Assembly: GCF_000307875.1 (NCBI RefSeq)
Contig: NZ_AJLS01000054.1
Location: 49,716-113,715, forward strand
From: Neobacillus bataviensis LMG 21833
GTDB taxonomy: Bacteria > Bacillota > Bacilli > Bacillales > Cytobacillaceae
Length of the DNA: 64,000 bases
Direction: 5' to 3'
The position numbers were made by a program, and so were the translations under genes. The notes below the pieces were generated by a model. That model did not search any database, was not told the origin of the DNA, and saw only the letters and a list, made by a program, of their open reading frames with translations. Positions 35,403 to 44,360 of the stretch are shown piece after piece (the stretch's first letter is position 1; each line of letters starts with the position of its first letter).

Positions 35403-36821
35403 TTAACCTGTTTCTTGGTTGCTTTTTAGTTGGTTATAGATTTTTTGATAGGCTACGGCTTCTTTTGGTAATCCTTTATTTTGGTACATTTTGCTGATCT
35501 TTCGTACTGGTGAAGGATTTTTTGGCTGGAGTTCCATTTCCCACTGGAAGCAGTCAATGGCCTTATCGAATTGTTTAAATTCAGCATAGTAATCACCTAA
35601 ATCCATCATGCGATCGGGATCTTCCACTAATTCAAACATTTCATTAATTTTTCTCAGCACTTCAGATTCCGGATATAATTTTTCAATAGCTAAAAGTTTA
35701 TTATGAACGTCTGAAATATCATGCTCGTTAAGCATATTAACCGCAAGTTGGAAAATTTTATCCTCCAATTGCTTTGAATTTTCCGTGTGGGAGAGATGGT
35801 CCAATAAAGGAGCGAATTCGTCCAAGTGTGATAGAACGAAATTGGCATCGCACCTTTCCCAAATGATTTCTAGGATGGCATCATAGGAAGATGGTAGATC
35901 GTGAACAAATTTGAATAGGGATGAGGCTGCTTGCTCATAATTTTCCTCTTTAATCATCTTTTCCAAAATCACCTTTGAATCAGGTAACACTCGGAACGGA
36001 TTGATGTCCAACTGACCTAAAATGAGCATCCATTCCTCCATTGTAACTAAGCCCATTGCAATATCCGTATACTTTTCAATGGTTTGAGGGTTTTGAAGCC
36101 GATCGACATGTTCCAACCATAGTAATAACGCAATTAAACTATCTTGTTTACATAAAATCTCTTCTAACACCATTCGTTCGTTTGAATGAGAGCGATTTTT
36201 GAAACAGTGTAATTCAACAAATAGAGGATCCTTTTGTACGATGGATGGGTAGTCTAAGGAATGGTAAAAATTGTGGTAGGGATTGAATTCGTGCGAATAC
36301 AATCGTTCCTTTGCAGATTTTAATGAAGGTGCAAAATTGTATAAAATTTGGATGACCTGGAATGCCTTCATAAATTTTCCGTTTCTTCGGAGGTGATAGA
36401 AAATCTTATCAATCATCTCGATTAACTGAGCTCTTTCAAAAAAGGAGTCGAGTGTTGTTGCAATGTAGGCTACTTCCTGTAAAGAAAAATGAAGTTGTAA
36501 TTGGGAGAAAAGTTTATGTTTATTTGGTATAGAAACGAATTGCTGAGGAATTAAGGCGGTTAAGATTGGATTGGGAGATTCTATGACAATACCTTCAAGC
36601 AGTGCTTTATTAATAAATGTGTCTTCTTCAATTTGATCAAGTTTAGCTCCGAAAACAAGCGTGTTTTTATAGTAAATTAGATAATATTTTTCACCATCTG
36701 CAGTTAAAACTTCAATTACCTTACTTCTTGCAAAAATTGAAGCCCGAATGACCTGTCCTTTTATGGCATGCTTTTTATTCTTAATGGAAATTTCCGTTGG
36801 CATCATCAATTCTTTATTCAT
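35403..36821 (-). CDS. TPR-containing cytosolic protein of unknown function
   Basis: 472 residues. The C-terminal part has tetratricopeptide-like helices (LGDYYAEFKQFDKAIDCFQWEMELQPKNPSPVRKISKMYQNKGLPKEA). The N-terminal ~90 residues are beta-rich (KGQVIRASIFARSKVIEVLTADGEKYYLIYY), a possible PilZ-like or small-barrel module, then a helical middle. No signal peptide or membrane segment. ATG 36821 follows GGGAGG. I do not recognise a named family; scaffolding is suggested by the repeats only. Confidence 0.75.
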   Translation of the reverse strand: MNKELMMPTEISIKNKKHAIKGQVIRASIFARSKVIEVLTADGEKYYLIYYKNTLVFGAKLDQIEEDTFINKALLEGIVIESPNPILTALIPQQFVSIPNKHKLFSQLQLHFSLQEVAYIATTLDSFFERAQLIEMIDKIFYHLRRNGKFMKAFQVIQILYNFAPSLKSAKERLYSHEFNPYHNFYHSLDYPSIVQKDPLFVELHCFKNRSHSNERMVLEEILCKQDSLIALLLWLEHVDRLQNPQTIEKYTDIAMGLVTMEEWMLILGQLDINPFRVLPDSKVILEKMIKEENYEQAASSLFKFVHDLPSSYDAILEIIWERCDANFVLSHLDEFAPLLDHLSHTENSKQLEDKIFQLAVNMLNEHDISDVHNKLLAIEKLYPESEVLRKINEMFELVEDPDRMMDLGDYYAEFKQFDKAIDCFQWEMELQPKNPSPVRKISKMYQNKGLPKEAVAYQKIYNQLKSNQETG

Positions 36822-36980
36822 TGTCCTATTGCCTCCCGTCAATTTTGATACTTAAGTTAGACACTTGTTAGGTTTATTATAACATATGTCAGTTATGTGG
36901 AATGCGGAGCATTAACTTTATCATTGGTGATTTTTGAAATGATAAAAGGCATGGCAGAATATAAGCCATACCTTTTGTTG

Positions 36981-37445
36981 CTAAAATGGTTTTAAGATCA
37001 TGAGGGCAATAATAATGATAAAAATCACATTTTCAAGGTTTTCAAATTGAAACAGGACTTTTGATAAACGCCAATACTCTTCAGGAATCTCTTCACCTTT
37101 ATGTGAGGCTAGTAACTCTTTAACCGGTTTTGACCTTGGTGAAAGGACAAGCGGACCAATAGCGAGCGCTGCCAAAAAGAGAACAAGACTTGTTACATAC
37201 CATCCCATACGAAACAGGACGGGATTTAAAAAACCCATAGCCAAACCTGTGACAAGTAAAAGTGTGCCGCCAACCATCACAAATATATGTAATTTATGTC
37301 TAATCTTATATGAATGTCTTAATTCGGTCATTGTTTTCCCTGATTTAACAACAGTTGTTAAAATAAATCCTGGCCCCATTCCCAAAATAGCTGAAAAGAT
37401 ATGTATGAACACTACGACTTTGTAGAATGTAATCACTGGTGCCAC
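36981..37445 (-). CDS. DUF2269 integral membrane protein
   Basis: 154 residues with four predicted membrane segments. KVVVFIHIFSAILGMGPGFIL and RHKLHIFVMVGGTLLLVTGL are typical of the DUF2269 family, with conserved His in the first and second helices that might bind haem. Function unknown. It is monocistronic. Confidence 0.8.
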   Translation of the reverse strand: MAPVITFYKVVVFIHIFSAILGMGPGFILTTVVKSGKTMTELRHSYKIRHKLHIFVMVGGTLLLVTGLAMGFLNPVLFRMGWYVTSLVLFLAALAIGPLVLSPRSKPVKELLASHKGEEIPEEYWRLSKVLFQFENLENVIFIIIIALMILKPF

Positions 37446-37613
37446 CCTCCATTATCTGCTTGCTCCCATTTTACCATAAACAATGTGACTACAATGTGAT
37501 ATCTTGCTCAGTAATAAAGTTTTGTGGGTTTTCCACCATTAATTTCTCACAAGTAAAATGATATAATATAAGAAAACTAGGATTTTCCATGCACCTGAAA
37601 GGGGGCAGCCAAC

Positions 37614-38015
37614 ATAAAGAAATTCATTAAATTCATCTATATTTTTATAGGCTTTTTAGCACTAGGTCTTGGCATTTTGGGAATTATTTTGCCCTTATTA
37701 CCCACCACGCCATTCTTACTATTAGCATCATTTTGCTTTGTGAAGGGATCAGAGAAGTTTGAACGCTGGTTCAAAGGGACAACCATCTATAAGCGTCATT
37801 TGGAAAACTTCGTGAAAGAGAGAGCGATGACCTTACAGCAGAAACTTACTATTCTGCTATTTGCCGACGTCATGATCGCCATCGCCTTCTTCTTTCTCGA
37901 TAATATCATTTTAAGGGTTGTCCTGTTGCTAATTGTCGTGTATAAATACTATTATTTTATCTATAAAATTAAAACAGTTCAGGTTGTAAAAGCGAGCCAA
38001 AATAATACAAAATAA
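37614..38015 (+). CDS. YbaN/DUF454 membrane protein with an ATA start
   Basis: 133 residues, three predicted membrane segments. The DUF454 signature is complete: GFLALGLGILGIILPLLPTTPFLLLASFCFVKGS. In frame, a TGA precedes and no ATG, GTG or TTG occurs before the first helix. AAAGGGGG (to 37605) lies 8 bases before ATA at 37614-37616, which reads I-K-K-F-I-K-F and gives the expected N-terminus. ATA, probably from ATG, is therefore the likely start; the first TTG (37677) would delete half of the first helix. Function unknown. Confidence 0.75.
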   Translation: MKKFIKFIYIFIGFLALGLGILGIILPLLPTTPFLLLASFCFVKGSEKFERWFKGTTIYKRHLENFVKERAMTLQQKLTILLFADVMIAIAFFFLDNIILRVVLLLIVVYKYYYFIYKIKTVQVVKASQNNTK

Positions 38016-38018
38016 AGA

Positions 38019-38048
38019 TGGCACCATCCAAATAGTTGGATGGTGCCA
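38019..38048. terminator. Hairpin between convergent genes
   Basis: TGGCACCATCCAA pairs perfectly with TTGGATGGTGCCA around four bases. T-runs are weak, so it is a probable bidirectional terminator. Confidence 0.7.
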
Positions 38049-38055
38049 GTTGTTA

Positions 38056-38562
38056 TCAATTTAAATCTAGAACCATATATTCATCATCATAATAAACACC
38101 ATCTACCTTAAGTGCCTTTTCCTCTAATCCAAATGTTTTAAAACCTAGTTTTTGATAAAGTTGTTTTGCTTTATTATTACTTGCGATTACGCCTAGGTTT
38201 ACTTTTTCAATAGTTTTGATCTCTTTTGCTTTATTGATCGCTTCTATCATTAATGCCTTCCCAATGCCTAGACCTTGTTTCTTTGGGGTAACATACATGG
38301 CAAAAATATTTGCGCGGTGCTGTATTTTTACTCGGTCTTCCTGAAGTAAAGTGACAACTCCGATCAGTTTATCATTCTCAAATGCTCCAAACGTGTAGTT
38401 TCCTTCCGTCGTAAAGTTACGGGCAATCTCTTCAACAGCATTTTCCCTTTTTACGGATTCTTCATAGCTTGTTAAAAACGCCTCCGGATTTTGCTTCAAT
38501 GCTTCTAAACGTAACGCCCAGTAGCTCTCGGCATCTGATGGGTTTAGTAATCTAATTTCCAC
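38056..38562 (-). CDS. GNAT-family N-acetyltransferase
   Basis: 168 residues. FAMYVTPKKQGLGIGKALMIEAINKAKE is the acetyl-CoA-binding motif A; LGVIASNNKAKQLYQKLGFKTFG is motif B, typical of RimI/PhnO-like enzymes. Substrate unknown. GTG at 38562 lies 9 bases after AAGGGGAG; the ATG at 38586 overlaps that site. It lies 34 bases after a lipoprotein gene on the same strand. Confidence 0.87.
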   Translation of the reverse strand: MEIRLLNPSDAESYWALRLEALKQNPEAFLTSYEESVKRENAVEEIARNFTTEGNYTFGAFENDKLIGVVTLLQEDRVKIQHRANIFAMYVTPKKQGLGIGKALMIEAINKAKEIKTIEKVNLGVIASNNKAKQLYQKLGFKTFGLEEKALKVDGVYYDDEYMVLDLN

Positions 38563-38596
38563 GATTGTGTTCTCCCCTTTGTTCAATTATGACTGT

Positions 38597-39418
38597 TCAA
38601 CTGTCAGAGAGTGATTGATACGTTGTGTTGTTTTTTAAGATTTCAAGTATGTTATTGACTAGATTCGTCATTTTCCTGCCATCCGTACTCTTATCACATT
38701 CCGACCATTTAAAGTGGCGGCCACCGTCATTAATCCAAATAGTCAAGTCATAGCTTTCATATGACTTCTTATTGCATTTCGTTGAAAGCTTTTTGTCACC
38801 AAGGTAATTGGAAAGAATCATCTGTTTGTAAATTTGGTTCAATTCTTCTTTTGAAAACTGAAAATCACTTATGGCGACGGTCTTCCCGTTTTTTAAATCC
38901 TTTATTACTTCTTGACTTTTGGTATTGATTTTGTTTTTCAAACCTGCACCATACTTTAGCTCAAAGGCAAAATAATCTTGGTTCCCAACATCGTGGGAAA
39001 TGGTTACCAAATCACTTATATCTGGGCACTCTTCAAGCAAATATTTGGTTTCCGTATTGGATTCCTGTTTTTGAATCCCTTTACAGACGTAGCTTCTTAC
39101 TTCTCCCCCACCAAACTTATCCTTTGTTGAGTCTATTTTAATCGCTACCTTGTCCCCATCATATTCTAAGTCTTGAAAAATCGGGTCTCCTTCAATCGTA
39201 TATTGTGTAAGTCGAACCTTATCCTTTTTTCCATTTTGCGTATTTTTCACAAAAAGATCTAACCGCTCAATATTTTCCAAACCTCCATGAATATTGACAA
39301 CTTCGTTTTCAGTAGGTTTTTTAGGGTAATCATCTGAATGGGCTTTATCTAATTGGCAACCAGTGATAAAAGTACAGAATACTATTATAAATACAATAAG
39401 GTATGTTCTTTTTAGCAT
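38597..39418 (-). CDS. DUF4362-type lipoprotein
   Basis: 273 residues. A signal peptide ends in the lipobox FITGC (Cys 21), so it is a membrane-anchored outer-face lipoprotein. NEVVNIHGGLENIERLDLFVKNTQNGKKDKVRLTQYTIEGDPI matches the DUF4362 pattern. Function unknown. It probably shares a transcript with the downstream GNAT gene. Confidence 0.8.
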   Translation of the reverse strand: MLKRTYLIVFIIVFCTFITGCQLDKAHSDDYPKKPTENEVVNIHGGLENIERLDLFVKNTQNGKKDKVRLTQYTIEGDPIFQDLEYDGDKVAIKIDSTKDKFGGGEVRSYVCKGIQKQESNTETKYLLEECPDISDLVTISHDVGNQDYFAFELKYGAGLKNKINTKSQEVIKDLKNGKTVAISDFQFSKEELNQIYKQMILSNYLGDKKLSTKCNKKSYESYDLTIWINDGGRHFKWSECDKSTDGRKMTNLVNNILEILKNNTTYQSLSDS

Positions 39419-39576
39419 ACTTACTCACTTCCTTTTAAAGAAGAGACGAGGTAAACCATACAAACGTTTCGTGCCCATCAGCTATTACTAAATTTAAACC
39501 TACTCTGTACAGGATAAAATTCATAAGTTTAGACCAAAAGTGACATGATAAAAATAAAAGCAAAGAGGGTAATGAC

Positions 39577-39918
39577 TTGAGAAAACTGCTAACAGGTATG
39601 TTTGCCACAATTGTCTTTTTTTCTGTGAGTATACTACCACCAAAAATAATACATACAGCAACGGCACAACAAAAGCCGGTTCCTCCATATGCGAAGTTTG
39701 GAACCCTCGCTATGGAGAAAACCCATGAAAAATATCCTAATGCAAAAATCATTGATTATCTGCATATTGGAAGAATCACCGGCTCCCAATCCTCGACTGA
39801 AAAGTTTAAACTTTGGTTAAAAGATAACAGCAAAGAATTCGGCGTTTTCGTAAATATTGAATTTAACAATGAAACTGGGAAAGTCACTAATATCACTTTC
39901 AAGGAAACCTCCAGATGA
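39577..39918 (+). CDS. DUF3889 secreted protein
   Basis: 113 residues with a signal peptide (cleavage near TATA-QQ). PPYAKFGTLAMEKTHEKYPNAKIIDYLHIGR and FKLWLKDNSKEFGVFVNIEFN fit the DUF3889 family, small exported proteins of Bacilli. TTG start 8 bases after AGAGGGT. Function unknown. Confidence 0.78.
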   Translation: MRKLLTGMFATIVFFSVSILPPKIIHTATAQQKPVPPYAKFGTLAMEKTHEKYPNAKIIDYLHIGRITGSQSSTEKFKLWLKDNSKEFGVFVNIEFNNETGKVTNITFKETSR

Positions 39919-39977
39919 AACTTAAGGTAGTCGTTTTAGTAAGGGACATTTTTCCTAATGTTCCTTTGAAACGCCCA

Positions 39978-40577
39978 CTATCCTACTACTAGGTGTGCTC
40001 GATGATGGGGCTGATGTTCCTTCACATATAGATCCTCAGAAATCATCCAATTATCTTCCCACATTCCGCGTGCTTCTTCTCCATCTCTTTCAAGGCCGCG
40101 TACTAGCCTTGTCTCTCTAGGACAATCGATCCAAATAGTGTAATCGTAAAGATTTGATAGTTCGTTTCGTGTAGAATACACGCCTTCGATAATGACAATT
40201 CCTCCAATCGGAACTGGATGCCATTCTGCCAACTGATCTGATTTCCAATCGTAACGTTGATAATGCCCCTCTTTATTGCGCCTTATCGGTTCAAGCACCT
40301 GTTTTACTACCCGCTTCCAGTCAACATCAGCACCTATCGGTTTCTGCGTTGGCGTTGTTTCGATAATTTGATCTGATGGAAAATAAAAATCATCCATATG
40401 TACAACCGTTACGTCGGAACAATGCTCTTTTAAAAAATTTGCTAATGTACTTTTGCCTGAACCGCCGCAGCCATCGATACCGATTAATAGTGTCTTTTGC
40501 TTTCTAGGAATTTGGTCAAATGACTTTATGAATTGCTCTATAGAATGAAAGTTCCCTCTTTGGATAGGAAAATCCAA
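39978..40577 (-). CDS. Uridine kinase-like P-loop kinase
   Basis: 199 residues. Walker A GIDGCGGSGKST, a DDFYFP block and DYTIWIDCPRETRLVRGLERDG identify a uridine kinase/phosphoribulokinase-family protein. It would phosphorylate a nucleoside or another small molecule; the specificity differs from housekeeping Udk. TTG at 40577 lies 7 bases after AAAGGTGGG. A 39-bp tandem repeat lies in its leader. Confidence 0.82.
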   Translation of the reverse strand: MDFPIQRGNFHSIEQFIKSFDQIPRKQKTLLIGIDGCGGSGKSTLANFLKEHCSDVTVVHMDDFYFPSDQIIETTPTQKPIGADVDWKRVVKQVLEPIRRNKEGHYQRYDWKSDQLAEWHPVPIGGIVIIEGVYSTRNELSNLYDYTIWIDCPRETRLVRGLERDGEEARGMWEDNWMISEDLYVKEHQPHHRAHLVVG

Positions 40578-40624
40578 TGAAATCCCACCTTTCATTATTT
40601 GAATTGGAAGTTACAACCTCACCA

Positions 40625-40710
40625 GGTACAAATATGCTTCCCTCTGCCAATGCAGTGTCATTGGGTACAAATAGGCTTCCCTCTGCCAATGCAGTGTCAT
40701 TGGGTACAAG
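40625..40710. repeat. 39-bp tandem repeat upstream of the kinase gene
   Basis: GCTTCCCTCTGCCAATGCAG recurs with a period of 39 bases (starts at 40636 and 40675), preceded and followed by partial units around GGTACAA. About 2.2 copies. On the minus strand the unit reads in frame as a 13-residue repeat (VPNDTALAEGSLF), but no ribosome site supports a gene. Confidence 0.85.
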
Positions 40711-40876
40711 CTTCGTGAACATGTCTAACACCCCAAAATTTATTTTGATTGATAACAAAAAGAGCCGTCCGTCTAGAGGCTCTTATTCAAAAAAAAACAT
40801 CTCGTTATCCTTTAAAGTGTTGTATTTTTCACAATTTTACCATTTATTTCTTTATATTCATACTAAGAATTCACAT

Positions 40877-40896
40877 GGTGCCTGACACCCTTTTTT
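40877..40896. repeat. Single GGTGCCTGACACC core with T-run
   Basis: GGTGCCTGACACCC (40877-40890) then TTTTTT, touching the stop codon of the FtsX permease gene at 40895. The complementary second copy seen at other sites is missing. Confidence 0.75.
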
Positions 40897-43492
40897 ATAT
40901 ACTATCTTGTTTTAAGGTATCAACGATGTTTTCTTTTTTTACTTTGCTGCTGGAGTAGATCATGGCGGAACCGACGATGATAAATACGGCGGCGACCACG
41001 TAGATGATACTGATCCATGGCAGTGTGAAGCCATAGCGGAAGCTGTTCATCATAGACCTATGGATCAAATACATAACGGCAATGCTAATAGGTAGCCCAT
41101 AGAGCAGTGCCTTGATGCCATAAAACATACTTTCATAATTAATCATTTTGTTAAATCCCTTAGGTGTCATTCCCACCGACTTCAGCATGGCAAATTCCCG
41201 TTTCCTTAAGGAAATAGAGGTCGAAATCGTATTAAAAATATTCGCAATCGATATCGCTGTAATTAAGGCAATAAAGCCATACGTAAATACCGACATGAGC
41301 ATGATCATCTGTTCATCCTGTTGCCTGTTTTGATATACATTGTGAATATATAGGTTACCCTCTTTTATTTCTTCCATTTCCTGTTGAGTTTTCATTGGGT
41401 CATTGCTCTTCAGGTAGAGGTTCATCTGAACGGCTGGGCGTAGCTTTTCTGTCAGCATTTGATCCATGGCCTGTTCGGAGACAATGACTGTTACCCCACC
41501 AATTGCAGCCGGTGTAATCCCCATCGGTAATTTGTCAGACAGAGCAGCGACTGTCATATTACTTATAAATGTTTCTTTTTCACTGTTTACATAATGATAA
41601 TTTAAATCAATACTTTCTCCCGGTTCCATATGGATAGCCTTCGCCTCAACATATTTTCCCGTTTCCATATCCTGATAGGGAACCGTATCAATAACAACGC
41701 CCGTCATATGCGCTGTATTTGTTAATTGTTTATAATCAGCACCAATTTCCTTGGCATATGCCTTTAGATTTTTCTCATTTAATGCATATAATCGCACATA
41801 AATAGGATATTTTCCGTTGTGAAGTATACTCTTATTCTGCTTCACCTCTTTACGTAATTCATCAGTAAGAGACGCTTCATCAATCCCGGTGTTCATTGTT
41901 AATTCTCTTACCATGCTTGATTCCGTTACGCCCTCAAGGGAAGAAAATGATTGCAGCATCCGCAATTTTGATTCAGTTAATTCATCTCCATTTGATACTG
42001 AAATATCATAATTCACTCCATCCTGTGAGAGCTCAAGCGATTTTTTCAAGTTGTCGGTAAAAACCGAAACGGTTAAAAACAGAACGATACTGATGACAAG
42101 CGAAAATACTGTGGCTTGGTACTTCCGTTTATTTCGTTTTAAATTTTTCAAGCCTATCTCTGCTTCAATACCGAATAGCTTTCGAACAAGCTTTGATGTT
42201 TTCACTGCTTTACCGGTCAGCTTCACCTCAGTTGTTTGGCGAATCGCATCAATAGCGGAAATTTTCGATGCCTTAATGGCCGGCAGGTATGTGGAGATGA
42301 AGATTGTTATCATCGAAACCGCACAGGCAATTAAGAGTGATAATGGTGTGACCGTCACGGTTAACTTCTCTTCTAAACCTAACGCCCCTTGAATAACCGA
42401 GTTAATGGACCAAAATGTAATCCCGATTCCGAGAAGACCGGCAATAATACCAATTGGAATACTGATGCAGCCAATGATTATTCCTTCAAAAAACACTGAA
42501 TTACGCTTCTGTCTTTTCGTTGCGCCCACACTTGCAAGCATTCCTAAATGACGCGAACGCTCTGAAACAGAAATGGCAAAGGCATTATAGATTAATGAAA
42601 CAGAACCAATAATAATAACCGCCATAATGATGGCCATTAAAGAAATAAGCGTGCGCTGCAGCCCATCATTACTTGTTACACCGTAATAGCGCAATAACTG
42701 ATTGTTAAATTGCGGTGAGGTGATTTTTTTTTTCATAGCTAAATCCTTTGCATGGTCGTACAAGGAGCTCTTGACCTTTTTTAACACAACCGTTACATTA
42801 ACAGGCTCATTTGCTCTAATAGTGCTTTCATCTACATAGCTAATAATCGTATACCCTGGCGCCCATGTTGGTTCCCATGTCGGACGTTTGATAACGCCTA
42901 CAACCCTGTAGCTTGCAGTCTTTTTATTAATCAAACTCTCAGATATTTTCTCATTCTCTATTTGTAGGGGGTCCTGTTGTTCAAAGATATGATCCGTAAC
43001 GCCAAGCATGGTGCGCTGCCCGACCTCAAGGGTTATCTGATCGCCAATCTTGTATTCTACTTTGGCGTTCGTGGCAATATGCTCCGAAAGAACAACCTCA
43101 TTACTTGCTTTTGGCAGCCGCCCGCTGCTCAATTCAATCGGAAACTGTTTAAATCCTTGGGCATTATACTCTTTGACAAACAAGTAAGGTTTGCTTTCAT
43201 TCTGGCCGCCTTCTAATAGGGCGTAGCCGAGATCACGTGAAAGAACAACCTTTTTTGTTTCCCCATCGTTTTTAATCGCCTTAAGCTGCTCTTTATTTAC
43301 ATCCTTATAAAGGACATGCCACTCACCTTCACTCGCAATTGTCTGCCTTTGCATTAAGTCCATAAAGGAAACACCGAGGGTTGCCACTGCGGTCACCATA
43401 GCTACAGAGATAATGACGCCAATAATGGTTACAAGCGAACGCCGTTTGTTGTGCTTCAAATGCCTGACCGTTAATTTATTGACAATATTCAC
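40895..43492 (-). CDS. ABC transporter permease, FtsX/MacB type
   Basis: 865 residues with an N-terminal helix, a large outer domain, three more helices (IIMAVIIIGSVSLIYNAFAISVSER), and then a second full FtsX module ending in FNTISTSISLRKREFAMLKSVGMTPKGF. Two FtsX modules are typical of exporter or mechanotransmission permeases that act on peptides or lipids. The ATG overlaps the ATPase stop (ATGA). With the ATPase and two-component genes upstream it probably forms a self-regulated peptide-defence module. Confidence 0.9.
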   Translation of the reverse strand: MNIVNKLTVRHLKHNKRRSLVTIIGVIISVAMVTAVATLGVSFMDLMQRQTIASEGEWHVLYKDVNKEQLKAIKNDGETKKVVLSRDLGYALLEGGQNESKPYLFVKEYNAQGFKQFPIELSSGRLPKASNEVVLSEHIATNAKVEYKIGDQITLEVGQRTMLGVTDHIFEQQDPLQIENEKISESLINKKTASYRVVGVIKRPTWEPTWAPGYTIISYVDESTIRANEPVNVTVVLKKVKSSLYDHAKDLAMKKKITSPQFNNQLLRYYGVTSNDGLQRTLISLMAIIMAVIIIGSVSLIYNAFAISVSERSRHLGMLASVGATKRQKRNSVFFEGIIIGCISIPIGIIAGLLGIGITFWSINSVIQGALGLEEKLTVTVTPLSLLIACAVSMITIFISTYLPAIKASKISAIDAIRQTTEVKLTGKAVKTSKLVRKLFGIEAEIGLKNLKRNKRKYQATVFSLVISIVLFLTVSVFTDNLKKSLELSQDGVNYDISVSNGDELTESKLRMLQSFSSLEGVTESSMVRELTMNTGIDEASLTDELRKEVKQNKSILHNGKYPIYVRLYALNEKNLKAYAKEIGADYKQLTNTAHMTGVVIDTVPYQDMETGKYVEAKAIHMEPGESIDLNYHYVNSEKETFISNMTVAALSDKLPMGITPAAIGGVTVIVSEQAMDQMLTEKLRPAVQMNLYLKSNDPMKTQQEMEEIKEGNLYIHNVYQNRQQDEQMIMLMSVFTYGFIALITAISIANIFNTISTSISLRKREFAMLKSVGMTPKGFNKMINYESMFYGIKALLYGLPISIAVMYLIHRSMMNSFRYGFTLPWISIIYVVAAVFIIVGSAMIYSSSKVKKENIVDTLKQDSI

Positions 43493-44172
43493 GGTCGAAT
43501 CACCTCATCCCTGGCGATTCTGCCATCTTCAATCGCAATGACTCTGTCGGCTTGCAAGGCAATTCGTTCATCATGGGTAATAACTAACAACGTTTGCTTA
43601 TACGTTTTATTAAACATTTTTAGTAAATCGATAATTTCACTACTATTCTTACTATCTAAATTACCTGTAGGCTCATCGGCAAGCATGATTGCAGGATTAC
43701 TGATTAACGCCCTGCCGATAGAAACCCGCTGCTGCTGCCCACCGGAAAGCTGATTCGGAAGGTGGTTTAAGCGATTCTCCAGTTTGAGAATTTTCACGAT
43801 CTCATAAAACTGCTTCTTATCAACCTGGTGTTCATCGAGCAAAAGTGGCAGGGTAATATTCTCTTCTACTGTCAAAACCGGAATTAGATTGTAAAATTGA
43901 TAGATTAAACCAATTTGTCTGCGTCTAAAAATCGCCAACTGTGTTTCATTTAGGTTATAAATATCCGTGTTATCAACAAGCACTTTTCCGCTTGTGGGCC
44001 GGTCAACGCCGCCAAGCAGATGAAGCAGGGTCGATTTTCCTGAACCAGACGGACCAATAATCGCGACAAATTCGCCTTTTTTCACTGAAAAAGAAACATC
44101 ATCAAGTGCCTTAACTGCCGTCTCGCCTTTACCGTACATTTTAGTCAGATGTTCTATTTTTAAAATATCCAT
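43489..44172 (-). CDS. ABC transporter ATPase, MacB/LolD type
   Basis: 227 residues, the compact MacB/LolD class. Walker A GPSGSGKST, Q-loop YQFYNLIP, signature LSGGQQQRVS, Walker B IMLADEPTGNLD and switch ITHDE are present. It powers the FtsX-type permease. GGAGG precedes ATG 44172. Phased TGAC repeats ~50 bases upstream are the likely site for the neighbouring response regulator. Confidence 0.93.
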   Translation of the reverse strand: MDILKIEHLTKMYGKGETAVKALDDVSFSVKKGEFVAIIGPSGSGKSTLLHLLGGVDRPTSGKVLVDNTDIYNLNETQLAIFRRRQIGLIYQFYNLIPVLTVEENITLPLLLDEHQVDKKQFYEIVKILKLENRLNHLPNQLSGGQQQRVSIGRALISNPAIMLADEPTGNLDSKNSSEIIDLLKMFNKTYKQTLLVITHDERIALQADRVIAIEDGRIARDEVIRP

Positions 44173-44222
44173 TGTGGTAAAACCTCCATATTTACTGATG
44201 ATATTAGTTTATCTGGCTAAAA

Positions 44223-44258
44223 TGACTTTACAGTGACTGTTAAATGACAGTTTAGTCA
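44223..44258. promoter_or_regulatory. Three 11-bp direct repeats upstream of the ABC genes
   Basis: TGAC begins at 44223, 44234 and 44245, giving three in-phase units TGACTTTACAG, TGACTGTTAAA and TGACAGTTTAG, ending in TCACT. Spaced direct half-sites are the usual binding pattern of OmpR-type regulators, and one is encoded next door. The rest of 44259-44360 includes a possible CACTTT...AAAGTG stem. Confidence 0.6.
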
Positions 44259-44360
44259 CTTAATGCTTTATTTCAATAACAAAAAATGACACTTTGCCCG
44301 TAAGGCGCCTTATCCACCAATAAAGTGCTCCTATCCGCCAGTTGAACATCTGTCTCAAGC

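Noticed and set aside
40516..40758. Open frame encoding a VPNDTALAEGS-type repeat
   Set aside because: It overlaps the kinase gene start, has no ribosome site, and its repeat is a by-product of the 39-bp DNA repeat.
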